DNA of 15,965 nucleotides from DASVAL01 sp035649575 (GCA_035649575.1 DASRJH010000102.1:1-15965); one strand, 5' to 3'. Shown: positions 5,448-12,813, counted from the stretch's first letter. Translations and numbers: made by a program. Notes: generated by a model from the letters alone, not told the origin.

Positions 5448-7934
5448 ATGCACCCCCTCATCGCCGCGATCGTCGGTCTCGCGCTCACCTGCGCCGGTGC
5501 GTCCGCGCAGGACGACTACGCGAAGTTCCGCGCCAGGCTCGAGCAGGATCTGCGGCAGCACCCCTTCTTCACCAAGATCGTGTTCTCGCTCGTGGACAGG
5601 CCGCCGTTCCTGTTCTGCATCGAGCGGTCTTCGAACGACGAGAAGGACTACGAGATCGGCATCGTGAACGGCTACCTGCCCTTCCTGCGCGAGCTCGCCG
5701 CGCAGTTCGAGGAGGACTACCAGCGACCGTGCGAGCTCGTGCGCTCGCCCGACGCTGGCGGCTATGCGATAGCCATCCTGAGCAGCGGCGGCCGCTACCT
5801 CGATTTCCGGACCGCGATCGGCGACCCCTCGCTCGCGCTCGCGAGGGCACATTACACGCCGAGCCTGCGGTTGGCAGTGACCTACGTCGATACGTTCGCT
5901 CGCGACAACACGAGCCCCGAAGAACGGCACGCGGTGCTGCACGAGTTCGTGCACGCGCTGCAACACGCGCATACGAAGGACGGCAAGATGCCGAAGCCCG
6001 TGTGGTTCAACGAAGGGCTTGCCGACTATCGGGCATCGAGTACCAACGTCGCGACCTCACTGCGTGAACCAGAGCAGCAGCTGCGCCACTTGACCAGCCT
6101 CGCGTTCGCCTACGGGAATCCCGCGGGTCGTTACTACGTGGCGCCGATCGCGGACCTCGTGTCGGCGGATTCCTACAAGGACGTGCTCGATCTCGCGCAG
6201 AAGCGCAACGGCGCTGCCCTGCCCGCGGAGGCAGTGTTGGGGATCTTCTACTCGCAGGCGGAGATGTTCGTGCGCTTCCTGCACGAGGGCGAGAAGCGCA
6301 GGCACGAAGCCGCGTTCCTGCGCTACATGCGCGCCGCACAGCGCGGCGAGTCGGGTCTGGCCGTGTTCCAGAAGGCGCTCGAACTGACGGCGCCAGAGGC
6401 GATGGCGAACCTCGAGGCGGAGTGGCTGCGCTGGCTCGACGCGTCACTGCGCGTGCAGTATCCGGGCTTGCGGGACCTGACGAAGGGCGATTCGGGCAAG
6501 GGCGGCAGCGCGCCGATGGCGCCACCGAGTGCGTTCGACACGACCGGTCTGCGCTGGACGGCCGAGGATCTGACCGAACGCCTGGCCGGCGTGCGGCGCC
6601 TGTGCGCGCGCGGCGAGTACGAAGCGGGCCTCGCGTTGTTGCCCGAGGATGCGGAGCCGGTGCCACAACCAGAGCGCGAGTTCATCGCGCGCGAGCGTGC
6701 CCGCATCGCGGCGCTCGTCAAGTTGCGCGACGACGCGCTGGCCGATCACCTGCAGAAGGGAGCCGAGCTGTCCGTGACCTCTGGCGCCAACAAGCTCAAG
6801 GGCAAGGTCGTGCGGCGCGATGCGCAAACCATCGTGCTGCGCGTCGGCAAGGCCGAGACCGAGGTGCCCTTGAACGTCATGACACCGGCGGTGCTCGTGG
6901 GCGCGGGCAATCGGCTCGATCGATTCAGCAAGGAACGTTGGCTCGAGATCTGGACGCGTTGGCTCAAGTGCGATTCGCTCGCGAGCCTCCAGGGTCTGCT
7001 CAAGCTCGACCAGAAGGCGATCGCCGAGCTCAAGCGCGACCTGCCGCGCGACCTCGATGCGCGGTTCGGCGTCGAGGCGGCCGTGGTCACCGAGCTGATG
7101 CGCATTCCGCAGGTCGACGATGCGCAGAAGGCGCGGCAGTCGCTTGCCCGGCTGCAGTCGCTGCTGCGCGAACACGGCAAGTCGCCGCTGCTCGTGCGCC
7201 GCAAGCAGGCGATCGAGAAACTCGCGCGAGCGCTGGCCGAGCGCGCGTTTTCAGTGGATGACCTGACGGCGCTCGGAGTTCGCGGCACGGTCTCCGCACG
7301 CGGCGAAGGCGCGTTCCGCGTCGATTACACCGATGCCGGCAGCGCGCCCAATGCGGACTTCTCGCCGCTGTCGAAGGAGGAGCTCGAGTCCTTCTTCGCA
7401 GGGGCGCCCCAGATCACCCACGCGGGCGCGAGCGGTCTGCTGCCCGCGGAGAAGGGGTACCAGCTCGTGGGTTCGAGCGCACTGCGATGGGCAGTCGCGC
7501 TGCGCGGCAAGCAGACCGTCGAACTCGAGTTCAGCGTCGACGCGGACTTCGTGCCGGACAGCGGCGTCGCGATGTGTGCCGCCGAGGACCGCATGCTGTT
7601 GGTCACGCTCACGGGCGGCGTGCAGGTCATGGACGCCGAGCAGAATGTCGCCGAGCAGATCGGCGGTGGCGCGATGTTGGTCGTCGGGCAGACGCACCAC
7701 CTGCGCCTCGAGCACGACGGTGCAAAGACGATGAGGGTCAGCGTGGACGACAAGGAGACCGCGGTCGTGCGCAATGTGGGCAGGCTCACGGCCGGCGACG
7801 TGCTTCTGTTCGTGCGATCGAGCACGCCGATGAAGGTCTCGCGCCTGTCGATCTCGGGCGTGCCGAGCCCGGTCGATCCGCAACAGAACAGGGACCGCTA
7901 CGTCGCGGCAGTGATCGACAAGTTGTGGCGGTGA
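5448..7934 (+). CDS. Secreted HExxH zinc metallopeptidase with C-terminal beta-sandwich-like region
   Basis: An 828-residue protein. The ATG at 5448 gives a classical signal peptide (MHPLIAAIVGLALTCAGASA, cleavage before QDD), with GAGG 12 nt upstream. The catalytic domain carries H165-E-F-V-H169 and, 20 residues later, W-F-N-E189-G-L-A-D-Y, the HExxH + NExxxD/E zinc set of gluzincin-type peptidases (similar to DUF1570/M48-like proteins of planctomycetes). An alpha-helical region follows to about residue 290. Around residues 435-480 is a small beta domain (KLKGKVVRRDAQTIVLRVG) resembling segments that sense or form fibrillar repeats. The last 170 residues or so (ELEFSVDADFVPDSGVAM, LRLEHDG, RVSVDDKE) resemble a LamG/concanavalin-like sandwich. 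Likely role: proteolysis in the periplasm or outside. The substrate is unknown. Confidence 0.85.
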   Translation: MHPLIAAIVGLALTCAGASAQDDYAKFRARLEQDLRQHPFFTKIVFSLVDRPPFLFCIERSSNDEKDYEIGIVNGYLPFLRELAAQFEEDYQRPCELVRSPDAGGYAIAILSSGGRYLDFRTAIGDPSLALARAHYTPSLRLAVTYVDTFARDNTSPEERHAVLHEFVHALQHAHTKDGKMPKPVWFNEGLADYRASSTNVATSLREPEQQLRHLTSLAFAYGNPAGRYYVAPIADLVSADSYKDVLDLAQKRNGAALPAEAVLGIFYSQAEMFVRFLHEGEKRRHEAAFLRYMRAAQRGESGLAVFQKALELTAPEAMANLEAEWLRWLDASLRVQYPGLRDLTKGDSGKGGSAPMAPPSAFDTTGLRWTAEDLTERLAGVRRLCARGEYEAGLALLPEDAEPVPQPEREFIARERARIAALVKLRDDALADHLQKGAELSVTSGANKLKGKVVRRDAQTIVLRVGKAETEVPLNVMTPAVLVGAGNRLDRFSKERWLEIWTRWLKCDSLASLQGLLKLDQKAIAELKRDLPRDLDARFGVEAAVVTELMRIPQVDDAQKARQSLARLQSLLREHGKSPLLVRRKQAIEKLARALAERAFSVDDLTALGVRGTVSARGEGAFRVDYTDAGSAPNADFSPLSKEELESFFAGAPQITHAGASGLLPAEKGYQLVGSSALRWAVALRGKQTVELEFSVDADFVPDSGVAMCAAEDRMLLVTLTGGVQVMDAEQNVAEQIGGGAMLVVGQTHHLRLEHDGAKTMRVSVDDKETAVVRNVGRLTAGDVLLFVRSSTPMKVSRLSISGVPSPVDPQQNRDRYVAAVIDKLWR

Positions 7935-8031
7935 GAAGGGGCCGACATCGACAGCGCCGACATCTCGAGATTCCGCGGCGCGGTGGGTGGGGGCTTGCAC
8001 GTCGCGAGGGACCTTCGTTCGATAGCAACGC

Positions 8032-8460
8032 GTGAGTCGTCCTCCTGGGATTCCCCCAATGCCTGCGCCGCGGCGAGGCCCTGTGTTGCGCGTGCTCGCG
8101 TGGGGCAGTGCCCTCGCAGTGGGGCTCACGGCGACCGTGACGCCCGAAGCCGCCACGTGGTTCGGTCTGCGCGGGCCCGCGTGCCCGTTGGGCAGTTGCC
8201 TCGGCCCGCTCGCTTGCCCGGGCTGCGGCCTCGTGCGCAGCACGGCCGCGGCGCTCCAGGGCGACTTCGGCTTTGCCGTTGCGCTGCACCCCGCGGGCCC
8301 CGTCGTGGCTCTGCTGTTGCTCGGTGGTCTGCTGCTCGATCTCGACGTCCTGCGCCGCGGGTTCGAAGGTACAGCGCACCGCCTCTGGCGCCGCGCCGGC
8401 ACGCGCGTGTTCACGGCCGCTGTGCTGCTCGGCTGGGCCGCTCGCTCCTGCTCCCCCTGA
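8032..8460 (+). CDS. DUF2752 family small membrane protein
   Basis: A 142-residue protein from GTG 8032, or 133 from ATG 8059; neither has a clear ribosome site. It shows the DUF2752 core: C51-P, C56, then C62-P-G-C65-G-L-V-R-S-T, GDFGFAVALHPAGP and a following helix of about 15 residues (VVALLLLGGLLLDL). A first helix is at about residues 20-37 and a third at about 126-137. The CPxCGxxR motif is invariant in the family and could form a disulphide or bind metal; the family has no established function. DUF2752 genes often stand beside GYF_2, TM2 and CPBP genes in planctomycetes and myxobacteria, as here. It starts 97 bp after the peptidase and ends 18 bp before the GYF_2 gene. Confidence 0.82.
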   Translation: MSRPPGIPPMPAPRRGPVLRVLAWGSALAVGLTATVTPEAATWFGLRGPACPLGSCLGPLACPGCGLVRSTAAALQGDFGFAVALHPAGPVVALLLLGGLLLDLDVLRRGFEGTAHRLWRRAGTRVFTAAVLLGWAARSCSP

Positions 8461-8478
8461 CCAAAGCCCAACGTATCC

Positions 8479-9036
8479 ATGCTCGCTGCTGATGATGCCG
8501 TCGTCCTGTTGGTCCAGCTCGTCGTCTCGGTCGTGTTCGGCGGCATCTGCTCGGCGATCGCAGCGAGCCGCGGCCGCAGCGCCTTGGGCTGGTTCTTCGT
8601 CGGCTTGTTGACGAACTGCATCGGTCTCGTGCTCGTGCTCGTGCTGCCCGACCTCAAGCGGCAGGAAGCGCAGATGCGCATGCAGCAGATGGAGAACCGC
8701 CGCCTGCGCGAACAGCTCGCGAAGGAACGACAAGTCGCCGATCAACGGCACGGCCACGTCGAGCGGCGCCTGGGTGCGCACGACCGGGCCCTCGACATCG
8801 ACACGTCCGCACCACCCGAGCTGGTCGAGAACGTTGCCAACCCGCCGCCGCTGCCCGACCTCACGCACTGGTTCTATGCGCGCGGCAGGGAGCGGCTCGG
8901 GCCGGTGACCGAGCAGATTCTGCGGGACATGCTCGGCAGCCGCGAGATCAGCGCCGAGACGCTGCTCTGGCGCGAGGGCATGGCCGACTGGCAGCCGCTC
9001 GGCAAGACCAACGAGTTCCGCGCGGATTCAGCATGA
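8479..9036 (+). CDS. GYF_2 domain membrane protein
   Basis: A 185-residue protein with two N-terminal hydrophobic segments (about 7-28 and 36-57). A charged coiled-coil-like stretch follows (about 60-100, KRQEAQMRMQQMENRRLREQ). The C-terminal GYF_2 domain is at about 131-174: WFYARGRERLGPVTEQIL, then LWREGMADWQPL. GYF_2 domains (WYxxxxGxxxGPxs...W..GMxxWxpl) are short modules thought to bind proline-rich peptides. The two genes after it include a protein with a long proline-rich linker (PPAPLPPPIEPP), a possible local partner; this is inference. The stop overlaps the next start by four bases (ATGA), showing translational coupling. Confidence 0.85.
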   Translation: MLAADDAVVLLVQLVVSVVFGGICSAIAASRGRSALGWFFVGLLTNCIGLVLVLVLPDLKRQEAQMRMQQMENRRLREQLAKERQVADQRHGHVERRLGAHDRALDIDTSAPPELVENVANPPPLPDLTHWFYARGRERLGPVTEQILRDMLGSREISAETLLWREGMADWQPLGKTNEFRADSA

Positions 9037-9935
9037 GCGCTGCGAACCCGAGCGGCGCCCCGGTCGGCCTGCTCATCGAGGGCATCCTCGACGGGCGTAC
9101 GGCTGCAGCCGAACCGTTGCTCGCGGCGAGCACCGCCTTGAGCAAGTGCGGCGCGGGCTCCTTCCGGTGCGAGATCACGGGCGGGCGCTTCACGCTGATG
9201 CCGAGCGAAACCCAGGTCCCCGCCGCGGCCTTCGACGAAGCGGCGCAGACGCGCTTTCTGGAGGCCCTGCATGGCGTGGTCGCGGCCGCCGCACCCGGCA
9301 GCGTCGAATCGAACCTGCGCTGCCGGTTGTATTACAGCGAGGAAGTCGCGGAGACGCTGTTCGTCGTGCGCGGAGGACGCATCGAACCTCTGACCCGGCG
9401 GCGCCCGCGCCTGCCCGCGGACGACGAGGCCATGACGCTGCCCGCCAAGGCGCCACCGTTCGGCCTGCGCCGGCGCGACCTCGCGATCATGGCGCCGCTA
9501 CTGCTGCTCGTGGGAGCCCTCGTGCTCTGGCAGGCGGGCTGGGTCGACCGCGTGTTCGCCGCGCGGGCCGAGACCCTGGCCATCGACACGGGCCCATTCG
9601 GTTCGATGCTGGCAACGAAGGTCGAGCGGTCATGGGGCAACTACGTCGTCGAACTGCGGCGCGGCCCCGACTACCCGGCAACGGCGAAGCAGCTGCAGGA
9701 GCGACGCGATCGTCTCGAGAAGCTGACCGAGCGTGCGGCTTGCGAGGCGGTCGGCAACGGCGGCGACCTGTTCGTGCAGGTGATCGACGCAGGCGGCAAG
9801 GTGCTGGCCCAGACACGCGTCGAACTGCGCCTCCTGCTCGGTGACGAGAACGGCGTCGTGGCGACCACCTTGCCAGGGCTCATCGGTGCAACAGGTCTTC
9901 GCCTGTCCCTGAGCGCCGAGCCCAAGGGGCGATGA
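9033..9935 (+). CDS. Single-pass membrane protein of unknown function
   Basis: A 300-residue protein that I do not recognise. Residues 1-145 are predicted cytoplasmic and mixed alpha/beta, ending in basic patches (TRRRPRLP, GLRRRD). One transmembrane helix lies at about 149-169 (LAIMAPLLLLVGALVLWQAGW). Residues 170-300 would be outside: a helix rich in Lys/Arg/Glu (AKQLQERRDRLEKLTERAA) and a final beta region. It is coupled to both neighbours by ATGA overlaps, so it is almost certainly made with the GYF_2 and CPBP proteins and may form a membrane complex with them. Confidence 0.75.
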   Translation: MSAANPSGAPVGLLIEGILDGRTAAAEPLLAASTALSKCGAGSFRCEITGGRFTLMPSETQVPAAAFDEAAQTRFLEALHGVVAAAAPGSVESNLRCRLYYSEEVAETLFVVRGGRIEPLTRRRPRLPADDEAMTLPAKAPPFGLRRRDLAIMAPLLLLVGALVLWQAGWVDRVFAARAETLAIDTGPFGSMLATKVERSWGNYVVELRRGPDYPATAKQLQERRDRLEKLTERAACEAVGNGGDLFVQVIDAGGKVLAQTRVELRLLLGDENGVVATTLPGLIGATGLRLSLSAEPKGR

Positions 9936-10918
9936 ACGACGGCGGTGCCCTGCCCACGCGGACCTGGCCGCCGGGCCGCGCGATCGACGACGAGCAGGCC
10001 CTCGCGGCGACGTGCGCAGGCTGCGGCGTTGCCTGGCGCGTACACAACAGTCTCGCGGGCTTCCGCCTGCGCTGCGACTGCGGCGCCTGGGTCGACGTCA
10101 AAGCGCCGCCGGCACCGTTGCCTCCACCGATCGAGCCGCCCGCGGTGGCGCCGGCCGACGCTACCGCACAGCCGAACCCGCAGGGCGGCTTGATCACGCT
10201 GCCCGGAGCACCGGGCGAGGTCGTGTTCACGCCGATCCCCGTGAACTTGCCGATGGCGCCAGGCACGGTGCAACGCGCGTGCTCATCGACGCAGGCGCGT
10301 TGGACGAACCGCACGCTGCTCGAGTTCGCTGCCTTGCTGTTGGCCCTGCTCGGCCCGCAACTGCTCGCGCTGTTGCTCGCGAAGGGCAACGAAGCCGACC
10401 TGCTGTTGCCGTTCGCGGCCATTGTCTCGGGTGCGCTGGTCGCTGCCGTCGTCGCGTGCTCCGGGCCATACGGCCGCATCGGCCTCTGCGCTGCGCCGCG
10501 GCGGTTCTTCCTCGAAGCCGTGCTCGCTGCCGGTGTCGGCTGCCTGCTGGCGTTCGGTTGGATCGCGCTGCTGCGCTGCCTGGTCGATGGCCTCGACACG
10601 GACATGCTGACGGCACTGGAACACCGGCTCGGCGTGCCGATGGCCCTGTTCGTGATCGCGGTCGCGCCCGCGGTCCTCGAGGAGGTCATGTTCCGCGGCA
10701 TGCTGCAGGGTCGCCTGCTCGCTCTGATGGGGCTGCGCACGGGCCTTCTGACGACGGCGGCTGCGTTTGCCGTCTGCCACGGCGGCACTCTCGCGCTGCC
10801 GATCCACTTCGGCCTCGGGCTCTACCTCGGCTGGCTGCGCCAGCGGTCGGGCAGCTTGTTGCCGGGCATGCTGGCCCACTTCTCCTACAACGCGATGATC
10901 GTGCTGCTCGAGATCTGA
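9932..10918 (+). CDS. CPBP/CAAX-type intramembrane protease with N-terminal zinc ribbon
   Basis: A 328-residue protein. The C-terminal part carries the three CPBP (Abi, Rce1-like) motifs: E250-E251-V-M-F-R255, F279-A-V-C-H283 and H316-F-S-Y-N320. These supply the glutamate, histidine and asparagine active-site residues in the membrane. About six or seven helices span residues 129-327. The N-terminus (about 25-52) has C28-x2-C31-x16-C48-x-C50, a zinc-ribbon-like knuckle, followed by a proline-rich linker (57-75). A zinc ribbon fused to a CPBP protease suggests regulated substrate recognition, perhaps by the GYF_2 partner encoded two genes upstream. CPBP proteins act in prenyl-protein processing, bacteriocin self-immunity or anti-sigma cleavage; which applies cannot be told. 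The start overlaps the preceding stop (ATGA). Confidence 0.88.
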   Translation: MNDGGALPTRTWPPGRAIDDEQALAATCAGCGVAWRVHNSLAGFRLRCDCGAWVDVKAPPAPLPPPIEPPAVAPADATAQPNPQGGLITLPGAPGEVVFTPIPVNLPMAPGTVQRACSSTQARWTNRTLLEFAALLLALLGPQLLALLLAKGNEADLLLPFAAIVSGALVAAVVACSGPYGRIGLCAAPRRFFLEAVLAAGVGCLLAFGWIALLRCLVDGLDTDMLTALEHRLGVPMALFVIAVAPAVLEEVMFRGMLQGRLLALMGLRTGLLTTAAAFAVCHGGTLALPIHFGLGLYLGWLRQRSGSLLPGMLAHFSYNAMIVLLEI

Positions 10919-10956
10919 ACGGCGCCCCAGAACGTGCAGCGCCGGCGTCTCCGATC

Positions 10957-10962
10957 TATCGT
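10957..10962 (+). promoter_or_regulatory. Possible -10 box for the acidic protein gene
   Basis: TATCGT lies only six bases before the ATG at 10969, and no Shine-Dalgarno is present. If it is a -10 box, transcription would start at or next to the start codon (leaderless). The 50-bp gap to the CPBP gene also allows read-through. Confidence 0.3.
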
Positions 10963-10968
10963 GCCCGG

Positions 10969-11343
10969 ATGGTCGAGAACGGCTCCGACGACGACGACGA
11001 CTCCGGCGGCGACGAGGAGCAGGACCTCCTGGTCGTGCTCGCGCTCGGCAACAAAGCGATGGGAACGTCGAAAGAACGCATGGAGATCGAGGCGTTCGCC
11101 GACCAGCTCGAAGCGGCGGTTACCGAAGCAGGCGTCGGCGAGTACGACGGCGATGAGTTCGGCGGCGGCGAGTGCACCTTGTTCTTCTGCGGCCCCGACG
11201 TCGATCGGCTGCTCGCCGTGCTGCAGCCGCTGCTGCGACGGTCGCCGTTGTGCCGCGGTGGTCACCTCGTGCGGATGGTTGCCGACGGCAACGGCGTGTC
11301 GCAGCAGCAAAAGCTGCCGATCCGCGGCGAATCGAAGGCGTGA
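10969..11343 (+). CDS. Small acidic protein of unknown function
   Basis: A 124-residue protein. The first 18 residues are very acidic (VENGSDDDDDSGGDEEQ). The rest looks like a compact alpha/beta fold: strand LLVVLALGNKAMG, helix SKERMEIEAFADQLEAAVTE, a conserved-looking turn VGEYDGDEFGGGECTLFFCG, helix DVDRLLAVLQPLLRR, and strand GGHLVRMVAD. I have an impression of similar short proteins with the GE(F/Y)DGxEFGGGE motif in proteobacteria and planctomycetes, but I know of no established function. It has no signal or membrane segment, so it is cytoplasmic. It lies 50 bp after the CPBP gene. Confidence 0.72.
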   Translation: MVENGSDDDDDSGGDEEQDLLVVLALGNKAMGTSKERMEIEAFADQLEAAVTEAGVGEYDGDEFGGGECTLFFCGPDVDRLLAVLQPLLRRSPLCRGGHLVRMVADGNGVSQQQKLPIRGESKA

Positions 11344-11363
11344 CAGGGAGGCGTCCGCCGCGG

Positions 11364-11387
11364 CGGCGCGCATCAGCTTGCGCGCCG
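11364..11387 (+). terminator. GC hairpin after the acidic protein gene
   Basis: CGGCGCGC (11364-11371) pairs perfectly with GCGCGCCG (11380-11387) around an 8-nt loop, 21 bases after the stop codon at 11343. The T content after it is poor (GCGTTCGCG), so it is a weak intrinsic terminator or an mRNA 3'-end hairpin. Confidence 0.4.
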
Positions 11388-11425
11388 GCGTTCGCGCTGA
11401 AGCTACCACGACCAGCCGCCGCGGC

Positions 11426-11431
11426 TACGAT
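11426..11431 (+). promoter_or_regulatory. Possible -10 box of the selenoprotein candidate
   Basis: TACGAT lies 26 nt before the ATG at 11458 and 17 nt before its ribosome site. It matches TAnnnT and has a normal leadered spacing. No clear -35 is seen. Confidence 0.3.
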
Positions 11432-11448
11432 TGCGCCGACCAACCCTC

Positions 11449-11452
11449 GGAG
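11449..11452 (+). promoter_or_regulatory. Ribosome binding site of the selenoprotein candidate
   Basis: GGAG ends five bases before the ATG at 11458. It decides this start over an in-frame TTG at 11431. Confidence 0.6.
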
Positions 11453-11457
11453 TACCG

Positions 11458-12666
11458 ATGCTCACCACCACGATGCTGACGGCTCTGCTCGCGCCGCAGG
11501 GGCCGCAGTTCGAGCCCCCCGTGCGCCTGCAAGCCGGCGAAGCGATTCTCCGCGTCGAGCCACCCGGCTTCGCGTGCCCCTGCTGGCACGACGTCGACAA
11601 GGACGGCAAGAAGGACCTCGTCGTCGGCCAGTTCAACGGCGGCAAGATCAAGGTCTACCGGAACCAGGGCGCCGGCAAGCTCGCCGCCGGCGAGTGGCTG
11701 CAAGCCGAAGGGGCTGTCGCCGAGGTGCCCGGCGTCTGGTGATGCACGTCTTCGACTCCACAGTTCGTGGATCTCGACGACGACGGCAACCTCGACGTGC
11801 TCTCCGGCTCGTACTCGCGGATGGACACGGACATGGCCGGGCTGTTCCAGGTGCTCCGAGGCCGGAAGGACGGGACCTTCGCCAAGGCCGAGGTGCTGAA
11901 CGGCAGCGACGGCAAGCCCTTGATCCTGCCGCGCCGGGGTGGGCTCGCCAACTTGCTGAAGCAGCTCACGGGCTCTGTCAGCGACGACTGGGGCGACCGC
12001 ATCTGCACACGGCCGTTCGCGGCCGACCTGAACGGCGACGGCAACCTCGACCTCGTGTCGGGCAACGTCACCGGCACCTTCGCCTTTTTCGCGGGTCAGG
12101 GCAGCGGTAAGTTCGCGCCGCGGGCCACCTGGCTCTCCGCCGACGGCAAGAAGATGGCGGTGTCGTGCCACGGCGATCCGTTCCTCGTCGATTGGGACAA
12201 GGACGGCGACCTCGACCTGCTGAGCGGCTCGTCGGAGGGCGGTGCGTTCCTGTTCCCGAACCTCGGCAGCAGGACCGAGCCGAAGTTCGGCGCGATGGTG
12301 ACGCTGCTGGCCGCTCCGGGCCACCGGGGCGACGAGGAGGTTCGATTCGGCGACGCCCACTGTACGGCTCCCGGGGAGGACACGCGTCTGTGGGTCGACG
12401 ACGTCAACGGCGACGGCAAGCTCGATCTCCTGCTCGGCGACCAGGTCGACTTGATGCACGTCGCCGAGGGAGTCACCGAGGGCGACGCGCGCGTCAAACT
12501 CGCGACGTGGACCAAGGAGCGGACCGAGTTCTTCGAGCAGCCGCGGGCGAAAGACGCGTCGTCGCGGAAGAAGTGGCAGGATGCCTACGAGAAGCTCGAG
12601 AAGCGCAAGCAAGCGTTCGTCAAGGACGAGTCGATTGGCTTTGTCTGGCTGTTGCTGCAGAAGTGA
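11458..12666 (+). CDS. FG-GAP/VCBS propeller protein, probable selenoprotein (TGA 11740 = Sec)
   Basis: From ATG 11458 (GGAG five bases upstream) one frame runs to the TGA at 12664-12666 with a single internal TGA at 11740-11742. Read through, it is a 402-residue protein with Sec at position 95, in the context V-P-G-V-W-U95-C96-T-S-S-T-P-Q-F. FG-GAP/EF-like calcium repeats continue on both sides: DVDKDGKKDLVVGQF (45-59), DLDDDGNLDVLSGSY (105-119), DLNGDGNLDLVSGN (190-203), DWDKDGDLDLLSGS (245-258) and DVNGDGKLDLLLGD (315-328). Other cysteines are C40-P-C42, C183, C237 and C302. The N-terminus is a short hydrophobic stretch (MLTTTMLTALLAPQ), so export is likely but the signal is weak. A stem-loop fits a SECIS right after the codon. 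Alternatives are a nonsense mutation, a sequencing error, or two cistrons; the lack of other lesions and the intact second part favour recoding. Confidence 0.75.
11740..11782 (+). promoter_or_regulatory. Candidate Sec codon with bacterial SECIS stem-loop
   Basis: The TGA at 11740-11742 is followed by three stacked helices: CGTC 11747-11750 with GACG 11779-11782; TCGA 11752-11755 with TCGA 11774-11777; TCCAC 11757-11761 with GTGGA 11767-11771. A single U/C mismatch (11751/11778) and a C against UC internal loop (11756/11772-11773) separate them. The apical loop is AGTTC (11762-11766). The loop begins 19 nt after the TGA, inside the 16-37 nt range used for bacterial SECIS models, and has G in its first two loop positions as those models require. 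The stem also encodes Thr-Ser-Ser-Thr-Pro-Gln-Phe-Val, so coding constraint is an alternative cause of the pairing. Confidence 0.6.
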
Positions 12667-12687
12667 TCCGCGCGCCGGTGGCACGCC

Positions 12688-12703
12688 GGTAGCACTCGCT
12701 GCC
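12688..12703 (+). terminator. Weak terminator after the selenoprotein candidate
   Basis: GGTAGC (12688-12693) pairs with GCTGCC (12698-12703), with one G-U pair and a 4-nt loop, 21 bases after the stop at 12666. It is followed by AAGTTCGATCTTGTT, which is only moderately T-rich. It lies in the 147-bp convergent gap (12667-12813) before the minus-strand gene end; nothing else definite is seen there. Confidence 0.4.
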
Positions 12704-12813
12704 AAGTTCGATCTTGTTGCCGCGCGCCGATCCGAATCGTTCGACAAGCTCCTGCGCGACGTCGAGCGACTGCTCGAGGTGCGTGAGCGACGCGGGGCTA
12801 CTGGAGCGCGTGT

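Noticed and set aside
7941..7964. 9-bp direct repeat GCCGACATC before the DUF2752 gene
   Set aside because: Two copies only, 15 bp apart, in GC-rich DNA; chance is enough to explain it.
11741..11782. ATG overlapping the TGA (TGATG) as a restart codon after 11742
   Set aside because: That ATG (11742) is in a different frame from the FG-GAP sequence and gives an Arg-rich product; it cannot explain the downstream part.
11425..12747. 440-codon minus-strand frame covering the selenoprotein candidate
   Set aside because: Shadow frame of the FG-GAP repeats (Val/Asp/Glu-rich, no recognisable domain or start site). It is not evidence against the plus-strand gene.
12667..12813. Coding-like stretch (KFDLVAARRSESFDKLLRDVER) in the convergent gap
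   Set aside because: Reads like protein for about 40 codons, but it has no start, sits in a frame that runs back into shadow sequence, and is too short to support even a pseudogene.
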